This document shows positions 8,077 to 16,401 of a stretch of DNA of 64,000 nt, one piece after another (position 1 is the first letter of the stretch; every line of letters starts with the position of its first letter). A program made the position numbers and the translations under genes. Source of the DNA: M3007 sp965249785 (lineage in GTDB: Bacteria > Bacteroidota > Bacteroidia > Chitinophagales > Saprospiraceae); contig CBDFMU010000049.1 of NCBI GenBank assembly GCA_965249785.1, positions 11,427-75,426 of the forward strand. Direction: 5' to 3'. The notes below the pieces were generated by a model. The model saw nothing but the letters and a program-made list of their open reading frames with translations, had not been told where the DNA came from and made no database searches.

Positions 8077-9813
8077 ATGCAACGAAAATTTACTTTTCTT
8101 CCCGCTCTTGCCCTGCTCGCGCTGATGCAACTGGCGGCTTTTACCACTCTCAATGCTCAGGTTGGCACTCAAGGAGATGGCTTTTTGCTGCGCATCACCA
8201 TTGATGGTGTCTCTACCGACTATGCTCAAGGCGACTGTGGCTATGGCTATGCACAATTCGGTGGAGAAATCCTCTCGGATACCTGTTTGGGGGATGGCGT
8301 GGTTTGGGGCCAGGACATTACGCCCGACTCGCTGGCCTGTGATACTATTACCCAAAACTTGACTGGTAAAGTTGCACTTCTTCGCCGTGGCGTTTGTAAC
8401 TTCAGCCTGAAAGCTTACTATGCCCAACAGGCGGGTGCCGTGCTGGCAGTTATTATCAACCACTATGCTAATGCGGCGGATAATGGTTGCACACCCCTCT
8501 ATATGTCTGCTGGTACGAACGCTGATTTGGTGACTATTCCGACGATTTCGGTGGGCCGCGACATCGGTGAGAAACTGGATGCGGCTATTAATGCTGGTAA
8601 GTCCATTGAGTTTTGCTTTGTGTTTCCACGTTTGTTAGATGCTACGGCAGCTTTCCATTATGCTACTCCGGTGACGCAGGTGGATACGCTGAATTTTATC
8701 ACTGTACACTATGTAAACCGCTCCGAAGCGGCTCAAAATGACGTGGTACTGAAAGCAGTGGTCAGAGAACCAAGTGGTAACATGGTAACACTCACCAACA
8801 CGGTTGCCAGCGTGGCTGCTGGTTTGGATACTCTGGTATTTTTCCCCGCTTACTTGCCTCCGGCAGTCTTGGGCCGTTTTGAGGTGACCTTTAGCAACAG
8901 CGTTTATACCGAGTCACGCGACTCCTTAAAACGCGTCTTCTATCACACACCTTACACGTTTGCGACTGACAATCTGACGATTGACCCGCTGGGTGTACCA
9001 CCGAATGCTGTTCAATTTGTCAATCTGCAGGAACAATACGGTGCTCTGTATTTCAGCGGCCCTAACGGTGGTGTGGCTTCGTATGGTACTTTTGGTATTG
9101 CCAATGCAGCAGCAGTGGCTGGTGCTGGTGCTGACGAAATTTCGGTGATTTTGTATGATGGTGACCCAGATGATGATGGCGCGATTAACCTGACTTCAGG
9201 TTTCTCCGATCTTGATACCGACGGACAAGTAGGTTTTGGTACTTACACTATAACGGGTACTGAGCCAGTAGATACCTTGATCACCGTAGAACTATCCGAC
9301 TTTTCGGCTGGTGGCCCGATCACGCTGAAACCTCGTCACCCTTACTATTTGTCGCTTTTGTACAGTGCTCTCAATAGCACGAGTGGTACTGCAGTTGCCT
9401 TTAGTAATTCTACGGAGGAACATTACCTGAATTTCCCAAGCACGCCGTTACAGCTTGATCAGTTTTATAGCGGTATTACTGGTGCCACCATCATTGATCG
9501 TCTACAAATGGAAGGCTACCCGGCTCAATTGGTCAAAGTGAATCCGACGCTGCTAGAAGAATCAAAAGTAGTGATCACGCCGAATCCAGCTAACGATCAG
9601 ATTCGTTTAGACCTGAATCTGTCGCAAGTAAATGACAACGTGATGGTAGCACTGATTGACTGGACAGGCCGGACGGTGAGCACTCAATTGCTCAAAAACT
9701 TCCAAAACGGTCAGGCTTCCTTCAATGTAAGCACGCTGCCTTCCGGTACTTATCTCGTGCAGGTAAGCGCCAAAGAAGGCAATACGATGCGTAAAGTATC
9801 GGTTTGTCACTAA
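8077..9813 (+). CDS. PA-domain secreted protein with T9SS sorting domain, copy 1
   Basis: The 578-residue protein has a clear signal peptide ending near TTLNAQ. A protease-associated (PA) domain follows at about residues 75-185, with LTGKVALLRRGVCNFSLKA, AGAVLAVIINHY and TIPTISVGRDIGEKL. The middle contains an Asp-rich stretch (YDGDPDDDG) that could bind calcium. The C-terminus from VITPNPANDQ is a T9SS sorting domain. PA domains usually accompany proteases, but no protease domain is seen here. It is one of a tandem pair with the gene at 10143, sharing promoter and terminator sequences. The substrate or role is unknown; it is probably surface-attached or released. Confidence 0.85.
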   Translation: MQRKFTFLPALALLALMQLAAFTTLNAQVGTQGDGFLLRITIDGVSTDYAQGDCGYGYAQFGGEILSDTCLGDGVVWGQDITPDSLACDTITQNLTGKVALLRRGVCNFSLKAYYAQQAGAVLAVIINHYANAADNGCTPLYMSAGTNADLVTIPTISVGRDIGEKLDAAINAGKSIEFCFVFPRLLDATAAFHYATPVTQVDTLNFITVHYVNRSEAAQNDVVLKAVVREPSGNMVTLTNTVASVAAGLDTLVFFPAYLPPAVLGRFEVTFSNSVYTESRDSLKRVFYHTPYTFATDNLTIDPLGVPPNAVQFVNLQEQYGALYFSGPNGGVASYGTFGIANAAAVAGAGADEISVILYDGDPDDDGAINLTSGFSDLDTDGQVGFGTYTITGTEPVDTLITVELSDFSAGGPITLKPRHPYYLSLLYSALNSTSGTAVAFSNSTEEHYLNFPSTPLQLDQFYSGITGATIIDRLQMEGYPAQLVKVNPTLLEESKVVITPNPANDQIRLDLNLSQVNDNVMVALIDWTGRTVSTQLLKNFQNGQASFNVSTLPSGTYLVQVSAKEGNTMRKVSVCH

Positions 9814-9858
9814 GATAAATCGTTGATAAACAACTGTTTAGTTGAATTTTAGTTAATA

Positions 9859-9897
9859 AAAAAGCCTCCCGTGCAAGATCGCGCGGGGGGCTTTTTT
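9859..9897 (+). terminator. Intrinsic terminator after PA-domain gene copy 1
   Basis: The stem GCCTCCCGTGC pairs with GCGCGGGGGGC (two G-T wobbles) around a short loop and is followed by TTTTTTA. A near-identical terminator follows the second copy at 11937-11976. The spacer 9814-10142 otherwise holds the promoter of copy 2 and a small inverted repeat TACCTGC/GCAGGTA at 10050-10064. Confidence 0.88.
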
Positions 9898-10068
9898 ATT
9901 GCTACTAATCTGGTGAATCATACAAGCATATCTAGTAGGAATTTTATAAAAAAGCAAATTTTCTTTGTTTTAAGAGGAGCGATAGGTGGGTTGCCAGTAT
10001 TTAAAATTTGCAAAATTCTTCTGCTGGCCTTTTTCAATGCAGTCCTATCTACCTGCCGCAGGTAAAAA

Positions 10069-10099
10069 TTTTGGTAAATCCCGAAAGCGGCTATCTTTG
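10069..10099 (+). promoter_or_regulatory. Bacteroidota promoter (-33 TTTTG, -7 TATCTTTG)
   Basis: TTTTG at 10069-10073 and TATCTTTG at 10092-10099 are separated by 18 bases, which fits the Bacteroidota sigma-A promoter. The downstream leader is nearly identical to that at 8035-8076, showing that the promoter was duplicated together with the gene. Confidence 0.65.
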
Positions 10100-10142
10100 C
10101 CCGACAAACATTTTCATGAAAATTTAAACTGCTTTACCGATT

Positions 10143-11891
10143 ATGCAACAAAAATTTACTTTTCTTCCCGCTCTTGCCCTGCTCGCGCTGATGCAACTGA
10201 TGGCTTTTACCACTCTCAGTGCTCAGGTTGGCACTGATGGTGATGGCTTTCTGCTACGCATCACTATTGATGGCGTAGCTACCGACTACCCTAATGCTGA
10301 TTGTGGCTATGGTGCCGCCAGCTTTGGTGGAGAGATTACTTCCGATACCTGTTTGGGAAATGGTGTCGTCTGGGCACAAGATATTACACCCGACTCCTTG
10401 GCTTGTGACACTATTACGCAAGACCTGACTGGGAAGGTGGCCCTTATTCGTCGCGGAGTGTGCGAGTTTGGCTTAAAGGCCTTGCACGCAGAACAGGCTG
10501 GTGCTGTTTTTGCGATTATTGTCAATCACTTCAACAATGCTGCGGATAATGGTTGTACCGCTATTCCTATCGGTCCTGGTGCGAGTGGTGCTTTGGTCAC
10601 CATTCCAGTGGTGCTCGTGGGCCGCGATCTTGGCGCAGTCTTGGATGCGGCCATTCAGGCTGGCAAGTCTATCCAGGTTTGTTTCGTCTTGCCGCGTTTG
10701 TTTAACCCCTATGCTGCTTACCATTATGCTACGCCAGTGACCCAAGTGGATACGCTCAGCAATATTGGTGTACACTATGTGAACCGTTCCGAAGATGCCC
10801 AAACCAACGTGGAATTAAAAGCGTCCATCAGAGAGCCAGATGGAAATGTAACAACCCTTACTACCACCGTCGCCAGCGTGGCTGTTGGGCTGGACACCTT
10901 AGTGTTTTTCCCTCCTTACTTACCTCCAGCAATTTTAGGTCGTTTTGAGGTAAGCTACAGCAACAGTGTCTATACGGAATCGCGCGACTCAGTGAAACGT
11001 GCTTTTTATATCACTCCCTACACTTTCGCCACTGATAACCTGACTATCGTCCCAGGCGGTGTTTCTGCCACGGATGCCAACTTTGTTGAATCAGGCTTTC
11101 AACAACAGTCTGGTGGACTTTGTATCACTGGGCCAAATGGCGGTGTGGCTACGTATGGTACCTTTGGTATTGCCAATGCCGCAGCTATTGCTGGCACCGG
11201 TGCCGACGAAATCTCGGTTATTTTGTACGATGGCGATCCCGACGACGATGGAACAGTTGACTTTGTCAGTGGCTTCACCGATCTGGATACAGACGGGCAA
11301 GTCGGCTATGGCACTTATACAATGACAGGCAACGAGCCAGTAGACAGCTTGATTTCGGTAGAGATCACTGACTTCTCGACTGGTGGCCCAGTTACCTTGA
11401 AGCCGCGCCACGTCTATTTCATTTCCTTATTATACAATGCTGCCAATGGTACTACTGGGAAAGATATTGCTTTTAGCAAAAGTTCCAGTGAGCCTTATTT
11501 GCAATTCTCTTTCCCTACTACACCGCTCTTTTTGGACGCACTCTACAGCGGTTTTTCCGGTGCCACCATCATCGAGCGTCTGCAATTAGAAGGCTATCCA
11601 GCCAACTTGGTGAGCGTCCACCCAACGTTGTTGGATGAGTCTAAAGTAGTGATCACGCCGAATCCAGCCAACGACCAAATCCGCTTAGACCTGAATCTGT
11701 CGCAAGTGAACGACAAGGTAACGGTGTCGTTAATTGACTGGTCAGGTCGTTTCGTGAGCACTCAAGTGCTCAAAAACTTCCAAAATGGTCAGGCTTCCTT
11801 CGATGTGAGCGCACTGCCTTCCGGTACTTATCTCGTGCAGGTGAGCGCCAAAGAAGGCAATACGATGCGTAAAGTATCGGTTTGTCACTAA
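10143..11891 (+). CDS. PA-domain secreted protein with T9SS sorting domain, copy 2
   Basis: This 582-residue paralogue of the protein at 8077 has the same order: signal peptide, PA domain (LTGKVALIRRGVCEFGLKA, TIPVVLVGRDLG), a central region with YDGDPDDDG, and a T9SS sorting domain. The signal-peptide DNA and the last 90 or so codons are almost identical between the copies, while the middle has many differences. That pattern suggests a tandem duplication followed by divergence of the displayed part, or gene conversion at the ends. The function is unknown. Confidence 0.85.
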   Translation: MQQKFTFLPALALLALMQLMAFTTLSAQVGTDGDGFLLRITIDGVATDYPNADCGYGAASFGGEITSDTCLGNGVVWAQDITPDSLACDTITQDLTGKVALIRRGVCEFGLKALHAEQAGAVFAIIVNHFNNAADNGCTAIPIGPGASGALVTIPVVLVGRDLGAVLDAAIQAGKSIQVCFVLPRLFNPYAAYHYATPVTQVDTLSNIGVHYVNRSEDAQTNVELKASIREPDGNVTTLTTTVASVAVGLDTLVFFPPYLPPAILGRFEVSYSNSVYTESRDSVKRAFYITPYTFATDNLTIVPGGVSATDANFVESGFQQQSGGLCITGPNGGVATYGTFGIANAAAIAGTGADEISVILYDGDPDDDGTVDFVSGFTDLDTDGQVGYGTYTMTGNEPVDSLISVEITDFSTGGPVTLKPRHVYFISLLYNAANGTTGKDIAFSKSSSEPYLQFSFPTTPLFLDALYSGFSGATIIERLQLEGYPANLVSVHPTLLDESKVVITPNPANDQIRLDLNLSQVNDKVTVSLIDWSGRFVSTQVLKNFQNGQASFDVSALPSGTYLVQVSAKEGNTMRKVSVCH

Positions 11892-11936
11892 GATAAGACG
11901 TTGACTAACAACTGTTTATTTGAATTTTAGTTAATC

Positions 11937-11976
11937 AAAAAAGTCTCCCGTGCAAGATCGCGCGGGGGGCTTTTTT
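11937..11976 (+). terminator. Intrinsic terminator after PA-domain gene copy 2
   Basis: The stem GTCTCCCGTGC with GCGCGGGGGGC, preceded by an A-run and followed by TTTTTTG, repeats the terminator at 9859-9897 with one stem change. From here to 12199 nothing else was recognised. Confidence 0.88.
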
Positions 11977-12199
11977 GTTTTGGGTTCTACGCCGCGCCTG
12001 CATAAACGTCTGGACATTTGAAGCGAGTAGCCTAAGGAGAGCGAAACGATTTTCTCTTTACACCGGAGAAATGGAGATGTATAAATACAGTCTTTCCGTT
12101 ATTGTCTCTGAGATATTACAAACTGGTAAAACCCTTTATGAATCCAGACTACGGTGCATCGCTATTTAAACTAGGTTTTGCAGTAATCCAAAGGCGACA

Positions 12200-12306
12200 T
12201 TAATGGGAACACGGATGACACAGATAACGCGGATTTCCACGGATTTATACTATTTGATTAATGGAAGTCAACGCAGAAAAACCCGCGTCGTCATACGTTC
12301 CAATTG
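12200..12306. repeat. Imperfect palindrome with GCGGATTTCCACGGAT words
   Basis: The left arm has TTAATGGGAACACGGATGAC and then ACGCGGATTTCCACGGATTT. The right arm returns with CCGCGTCGTCATACGTTCCA. A related element with better arms is at 30661-30755, so this GGAACxCGGAT type is dispersed. It lies in the 434-base spacer 11892-12325. Confidence 0.55.
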
Positions 12307-12325
12307 ATTCTACAAATTATGTTAT

Positions 12326-12538
12326 TTATTTTTTAGAAAAATACCACACCACCACTGCGGTAAACAACAAGAACAACACGATCAGCCCAACCACCCACAT
12401 TTGCAAAAAGCGGATGCCGCGCCGCTTGGGTCGCCGACTTTTGTCGAGCTTTTTTTCCAATTTCTGCCATACTTGCTCCGAGGGGCGTTCGTGCAGTTGG
12501 GATTCGCTTTCTTTGAAGAGATCAAATAGATCGGGCAT
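12326..12538 (-). CDS. Small single-pass membrane protein downstream of an ECF sigma factor
   Basis: The 70-residue protein has an acidic, helical cytoplasmic part with EQVWQKLEKKLDK, a basic stretch (RRPKRRG) and one C-terminal membrane helix (WVVGLIVLFLLFTAVVVWYF). It follows the ECF sigma gene on the same strand after an 88-base spacer. The VWxxLxxxL motif also occurs in the membrane protein beside the second ECF sigma gene (15639), so both may be short anti-sigma-like partners. That role is inference; no zinc-binding anti-sigma motif is present. Confidence 0.6.
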   Translation of the reverse strand: MPDLFDLFKESESQLHERPSEQVWQKLEKKLDKSRRPKRRGIRFLQMWVVGLIVLFLLFTAVVVWYFSKK

Positions 12539-12542
12539 AATT

Positions 12543-12624
12543 GAACTATGAACTATGAAGTATAAACTATGAACTATAAGGCTGATCGAGGAAAATCATC
12601 GTTCATCGTTTATAGTTCATACTT
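12543..12624. repeat. Imperfect word-palindrome between sigma gene and downstream gene
   Basis: The left arm is built of GAACTATGAA/GTATAAACTAT words and the right arm (12601-12624) of GTTCATCGTTTATAGTTCAT. The arms pair imperfectly around about 20 bases. It fills the spacer between two co-directional minus-strand genes. Confidence 0.6.
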
Positions 12625-12626
12625 AT

Positions 12627-13154
12627 TTAGTAACCTTTGATTTTCAGGAGATTACGCAACTTTTCTTTCGCCAAAATTAACTGGCTTTTACTAGTATTGA
12701 TACTAATACCGAGCGTGTCAGCGATTTCGTGGTGTTTGAAACCTTCGAGTACATAAAGGTTAAAAACAGTGCGGCAACCGGGCGGCAATTGATTGAGTAA
12801 TTCGAGGATTTCGCGGGCCGAAAGTTCGGCTTCAATAGAAAATTGGTCGGCTTGATCTATAATATTCGCTTCATCGCCGGGAAATACCAGGTTTTGCGCC
12901 TTGCGCAGCAGCATCAATGCTTCATTCACGACAATGCGGCGCATCCACCCCTCGAAACTCCCGTGTCCGGCATAAGAATCTATCTGCGAAAAGACCTTGA
13001 AAAGTCCACTAATCAGGGCTTCCTCTGCGTCCTCGTGGCTGCGCACGTACCGACGACAGGCTGCGAACAGCAGCGGCGAGTAGCGGTCGTAGAGCCATTT
13101 TTGCGCCGCGCGGTCTTGCACTTTGAGGCGTTCGAGGAGGAGTTCTTCGGTCAT
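12627..13154 (-). CDS. ECF-type RNA polymerase sigma factor
   Basis: The 175-residue protein has sigma region 2 (YSPLLFAACRRYVRSHEDAE, then a helix with WMRRIVVNEALMLLRK) and region 4 with a helix-turn-helix (LPPGCRTVFNLYVLEGF, HHEIADTLGISINTSKSQL). This is the domain set of extracytoplasmic-function sigma factors, which redirect RNA polymerase to a small regulon. Its likely partner is the membrane protein encoded just downstream. The next operon holds lysA in the opposite direction. The target promoters are unknown. Confidence 0.9.
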   Translation of the reverse strand: MTEELLLERLKVQDRAAQKWLYDRYSPLLFAACRRYVRSHEDAEEALISGLFKVFSQIDSYAGHGSFEGWMRRIVVNEALMLLRKAQNLVFPGDEANIIDQADQFSIEAELSAREILELLNQLPPGCRTVFNLYVLEGFKHHEIADTLGISINTSKSQLILAKEKLRNLLKIKGY

Positions 13155-13376
13155 GGAGGTGGTAGAGAAGTGCCAGCAATTGCTTGCTTACTTTTTGTCG
13201 GTTGCTTTTTGCTCGTTGCCTATTGTCTTCCAGATGTGCAAAAGAAAGGTTTTGGCGGGTAGCCTGCCCAACTATTTAATATTATTCCTTCGGCCATCCT
13301 GCTGTGCATTCTTTTTACTTTGTTCCGCGCAGATTCGGCAGTTTACGGATTATGCGGTGGCATATTACTAAACCCC

Positions 13377-13384
13377 TACCTTCG
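13377..13384 (+). promoter_or_regulatory. Bacteroidota -7 promoter box TACCTTCG for lysA
   Basis: TACCTTCG agrees with the TAnnTTTG-type -7 element with one change and lies 28 bases before the lysA ATG. The same octamer precedes the phosphohexomutase gene at 31375-31382. The T-rich candidate -33 region is weak. Confidence 0.45.
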
Positions 13385-13412
13385 CGTTCCGTATCCAACC
13401 GACGGACTGCGC

Positions 13413-14645
13413 ATGGAACTCATTGATAACCACTACCAATTTCCCGGCGGCATCGATCCGCTCCAACTTTGCCGCGACTACGGTACCCCGCTTTACGTCT
13501 ACGATGCGGCAGTGATGGAACGCCAATACCAGCGACTGGTCGCCGCGTTTCCCTACCCGCACCTGCATATTCACTATGCTTGCAAGGCACTCTCCAACCT
13601 GACGGTGATGCGCCTGTTTCGTCAGTTGGGGGCGGGGCTGGATTGCGTGTCTATTCAGGAAGTGCAACTGGGTTTGCTGGCGGGGTTTCCGGCATCGGAT
13701 ATTTTGTACACGCCCAATTTCGCGGGTCTGGATGAATTCGATGAGGCGGTTCGGCTGGGTGTAAAGATCAATGTGGATGCTATTCCGATGCTCGAAAACT
13801 GGGGCCTGCACCACCCTACCGTACCGATCTGCCTGCGCATCAATCCACACCTGATGGCTGGCGGCAACGAAAAAATCAGCGTCGGGCATATTGATTCCAA
13901 GTTCGGGATTAGTATTCACCAGTTGCCGCACGTGATACGCATCGTTGAAAGTCAAGGACTTACGGTCAATGGGCTGCACATGCACACCGGCTCGGATATT
14001 CTGGACGTGGATATTTTTCTGCGTGGCGCGGAGATATTGTTCGAGGCGGCTCAGCGTTTTCCGCATTTGCAATACATTGATATGGGCAGTGGCTTCAAGG
14101 TGCCATACAAACTCGACGACATCGAAACGGATGTGGAGGAACTGGGGGAAAAACTCAGCCAGCGGTTTACCGAATTTTGCAAAAGTTATGGCCGCGACCT
14201 CACGCTGATGTTCGAGCCGGGAAAATTCCTGGTGAGCGAAGCGGGCTATTTATTCGCCAAATGCACGCTGGTCAAACAAACCACTTCCACCTCGTTTGTG
14301 GGCCTGGATACTGGCCTGAACCACCTCATTCGGCCCATGTTCTACGGCTCCTACCACAAGATCGTGAACGTGACGGAACCCACTTTCAAGCCGCGCCTCT
14401 ACACCGTAGTCGGCAACATCTGCGAGACCGACACCTTCGGTAGCGACCGCCGCATCGCTGAGGTAGTGGAGGGCGATATCATTGGTTTTTACAATGCCGG
14501 TGCCTACGGCTGGATGATGGCTTCCAATTATAATTCGCGTTTTCGCCCGGCGGAAGTGTTGATTTATAAAGGCCAGGCGCACTTGATCCGGCGGCGGGAG
14601 ACGGTGGAGGATTTGTTGAGAGGACAGGTGGAAGTGGAGATATAA
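13413..14645 (+). CDS. lysA: Diaminopimelate decarboxylase
   Basis: The enzyme removes CO2 from meso-diaminopimelate to make L-lysine, using pyridoxal phosphate in the cytoplasm. The 410-residue product shows the alanine-racemase-type barrel with PLP lysine in HYACKALSN (Lys58), HMHTGSDI, FEPGKFLVSEAG, then the C-terminal sheet with CETDTFGSDR and NAGAYGWMMASNYNSR. I start at the ATG at 13413 because the upstream in-frame extension is not conserved-looking and would overlap the promoter box. It is monocistronic. The nearly 360-base spacer that follows (14646-15005) shows no gene. Confidence 0.93.
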   Translation: MELIDNHYQFPGGIDPLQLCRDYGTPLYVYDAAVMERQYQRLVAAFPYPHLHIHYACKALSNLTVMRLFRQLGAGLDCVSIQEVQLGLLAGFPASDILYTPNFAGLDEFDEAVRLGVKINVDAIPMLENWGLHHPTVPICLRINPHLMAGGNEKISVGHIDSKFGISIHQLPHVIRIVESQGLTVNGLHMHTGSDILDVDIFLRGAEILFEAAQRFPHLQYIDMGSGFKVPYKLDDIETDVEELGEKLSQRFTEFCKSYGRDLTLMFEPGKFLVSEAGYLFAKCTLVKQTTSTSFVGLDTGLNHLIRPMFYGSYHKIVNVTEPTFKPRLYTVVGNICETDTFGSDRRIAEVVEGDIIGFYNAGAYGWMMASNYNSRFRPAEVLIYKGQAHLIRRRETVEDLLRGQVEVEI

Positions 14646-15005
14646 GGCAATAGGCAACTCCGAAATAGGGAAACACGAAATATCTCCGGATTTCATTCGG
14701 GGCCTGGGAAATATGCTGCCAGCCATCCTGCTTGTGCTTGTTAGGCCCTGTTTTTCTCCCTTGATTTTGTTTATATTCAACCACATCATGGTTGTTAGAG
14801 GGCATTATCTGGCTGCTATGCTCCACATTATCAGCTATTTAAAGAATATACGCTAAAAAAATTTCCCGTCATACAACGCGCCACCTAGTGACTTGACTCT
14901 TTGTTGGTATAATGGGGCGAAAGAAGGGGACAAGCGTGGCCTTAAACCTTTCTGCTGCCTTTTTCCAACAATCTTACGCGCCTCCCAACAAGGTCTCTAT
15001 AAAAA
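14646..15005. other. Intergenic spacer between lysA and the second ECF sigma gene
   Basis: No open frame with protein-like composition, tRNA or clear palindrome was found in these 360 bases. The segment with TTGACTCTTTGTTGGTATAA (14895-14914) superficially recalls a sigma-70 promoter, but the box spacing is too short. Confidence 0.4.
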
Positions 15006-15530
15006 ATGTCTGAACGCGAGCTGATAGATGGTTGTCTGGCCCAACAGCGTCTGGCGCAACACGTGCTGTATGAACAGTACAAACGCGCTATGTACACCCT
15101 GGCGTGGCGTATCACCAACGATTGGGGTCTGGCCGCTGAGGTGTTGCAGGATGCTTTTTTGTTGGTTTTTCACCACATCGGTGATTTTCAGGGCCGAAGT
15201 ACGCTCGGCGCCTGGATCAAAACCATCGTAGTACGCACGGCCATTCGCAAGGCAAAATATCGGCCAGCGGCATCGGAGGAACTGGATTTTCGCCATGAAC
15301 AGGACACCATTAATTGGGGACACGCACTGGATACGGATTATTTGGAACAAGCCATTCAAGCGCTGCCGGAAGGGTATCGTGCCGTGTTTGTGCTGGCCGA
15401 AGTAGAGGGATTTAGTCATAAAGAGATCGGTGCGCTGCTCGGCATTTCGGAAGGCACCTCGAAATCGCAATTGTTTTATGCCAAAAAACGACTACGCGAA
15501 CAACTAGGGGCGGTGGCAGAAAAAAATTGA
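15006..15530 (+). CDS. ECF-type RNA polymerase sigma factor
   Basis: This 174-residue sigma factor has region 2 (YKRAMYTLAWRITNDWGLAA, EVLQDAFLLVFHHIGDF, LGAWIKTIVVRTAIRK) and region 4 (LPEGYRAVFVLAEVEGFSHK, EIGALLGISEGTSKSQLFYA). It is followed on the same strand by a membrane protein (15639) and a DUF4097-like exported protein (16402), a typical ECF sigma, anti-sigma-like and envelope-protein layout in Bacteroidota. The partner and the signal are inferred from context. Confidence 0.9.
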   Translation: MSERELIDGCLAQQRLAQHVLYEQYKRAMYTLAWRITNDWGLAAEVLQDAFLLVFHHIGDFQGRSTLGAWIKTIVVRTAIRKAKYRPAASEELDFRHEQDTINWGHALDTDYLEQAIQALPEGYRAVFVLAEVEGFSHKEIGALLGISEGTSKSQLFYAKKRLREQLGAVAEKN

Positions 15531-15623
15531 AGATTTGAAGATACGAGTATTTGAGTATTTGACAAAACACATGATAACCATGTACTTAACCAAATCCTCG
15601 CATCCTCAAATATTCAAATCCTC
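15528..15623. repeat. Imperfect word-palindrome between sigma factor and partner gene
   Basis: The left arm is a chain of GAAGATTTGAAGATACGAGT and GTATTTGAGTATTTG. The right arm has CAAATCCTCGCATCCTCAAA and TATTCAAATCCTC. The loop contains a small exact hairpin ACATG/CATGT (15569-15583). A related element with the same words is at 40567-40694. Confidence 0.6.
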
Positions 15624-15638
15624 TATAAAAAAAAGGCA

Positions 15639-16244
15639 ATGAAAGAATTAAATCAACATACCCTTCAAACTGCGCTGGCTCGGCTACCGTACCACGATCC
15701 ACCTGCTGTGGTGTGGGAAAATCTGGATGCGACCCTTGATTTGGACGCTGTATTGGTGGAGTCGGCGCGCCAATTGCCGCCTTACAACCCGCCCGCTGCA
15801 ATATGGGAAAATATAACTGCTCAATTGCCTGTAACCCGCCCCATTGCGCGTCGGGCAACTTTGTGGCCGCGTTACGCCGTAGCAGCAGCATTAGCAGCCT
15901 TGTTTGGCGCGTGGTGGCTGCTGCACCCAACGACAGACATTAATACAGCGGAGCAAATTGTAATCACCCAGGAAATAATGGATCAGCAGGTGATAGCCAC
16001 CGCACAGGAAAATGAAGATAATGCCTTTCAATGGGTGCAAGACCTCTGCGCCGCCCGCGCCCCCATCTGCGAGCAACCGGAGTTCAAAACCCTGAAATCT
16101 GAACTGGATGAACTTACTATTGCCAAGCAAAATCTGCACACTGCGCTCGGCCAATATGGCGATGATCCAGATTTAACGGCGCAATTAGTACAAATCGAAT
16201 TAGCACGCACGCAATTGTTGCAGGAAATAATGCAGATGATCTAG
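15639..16244 (+). CDS. Single-pass membrane protein, probable anti-sigma-like partner
   Basis: The 201-residue protein has two tandem copies of a short cytoplasmic motif, LPYHDPPAVVWENLDATL and LPPYNPPAAIWENITAQL, then one membrane helix (about residues 72-90) and a helical extracytoplasmic part rich in Glu and Gln with two Cys (DLCAARAPICEQ). It lies 108 bases downstream of an ECF sigma gene. The duplicated PPAxxWEN motif could bind the sigma factor; this is inference, as no known anti-sigma domain is recognised. Confidence 0.7.
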   Translation: MKELNQHTLQTALARLPYHDPPAVVWENLDATLDLDAVLVESARQLPPYNPPAAIWENITAQLPVTRPIARRATLWPRYAVAAALAALFGAWWLLHPTTDINTAEQIVITQEIMDQQVIATAQENEDNAFQWVQDLCAARAPICEQPEFKTLKSELDELTIAKQNLHTALGQYGDDPDLTAQLVQIELARTQLLQEIMQMI

Positions 16245-16303
16245 TTGAGTTATGAATTATAAATTATGAGTTATTTAGATTGATAAGTCATTTATGTTTT
16301 TAG

Positions 16304-16329
16304 TTAATTGCTAATTATTGAGCAATTAA
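16304..16329. repeat. Perfect-arm hairpin TTAATTGCT/AGCAATTAA
   Basis: Nine-base arms TTAATTGCT (16304-16312) and AGCAATTAA (16321-16329) flank an 8-base loop. It lies 60 bases past the end of the membrane-protein gene and 73 before the next one. No T-run follows, so termination is uncertain. Just upstream (16245-16285) are GAGTTATGAATTATAAATTA-type words like those of the word-palindromes. Confidence 0.6.
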
Positions 16330-16401
16330 GCCCTGACTCCTCTATCCTGACTCCTTAATTTAGCTTCGGAAAACCATTCATTACCAACACAACCAACAGC
16401 G

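Noticed and set aside
14895..14914. Sigma-70 style promoter TTGACT...TATAAT
   Set aside because: The boxes are only 9 bases apart and Bacteroidota use a different -33/-7 pattern.
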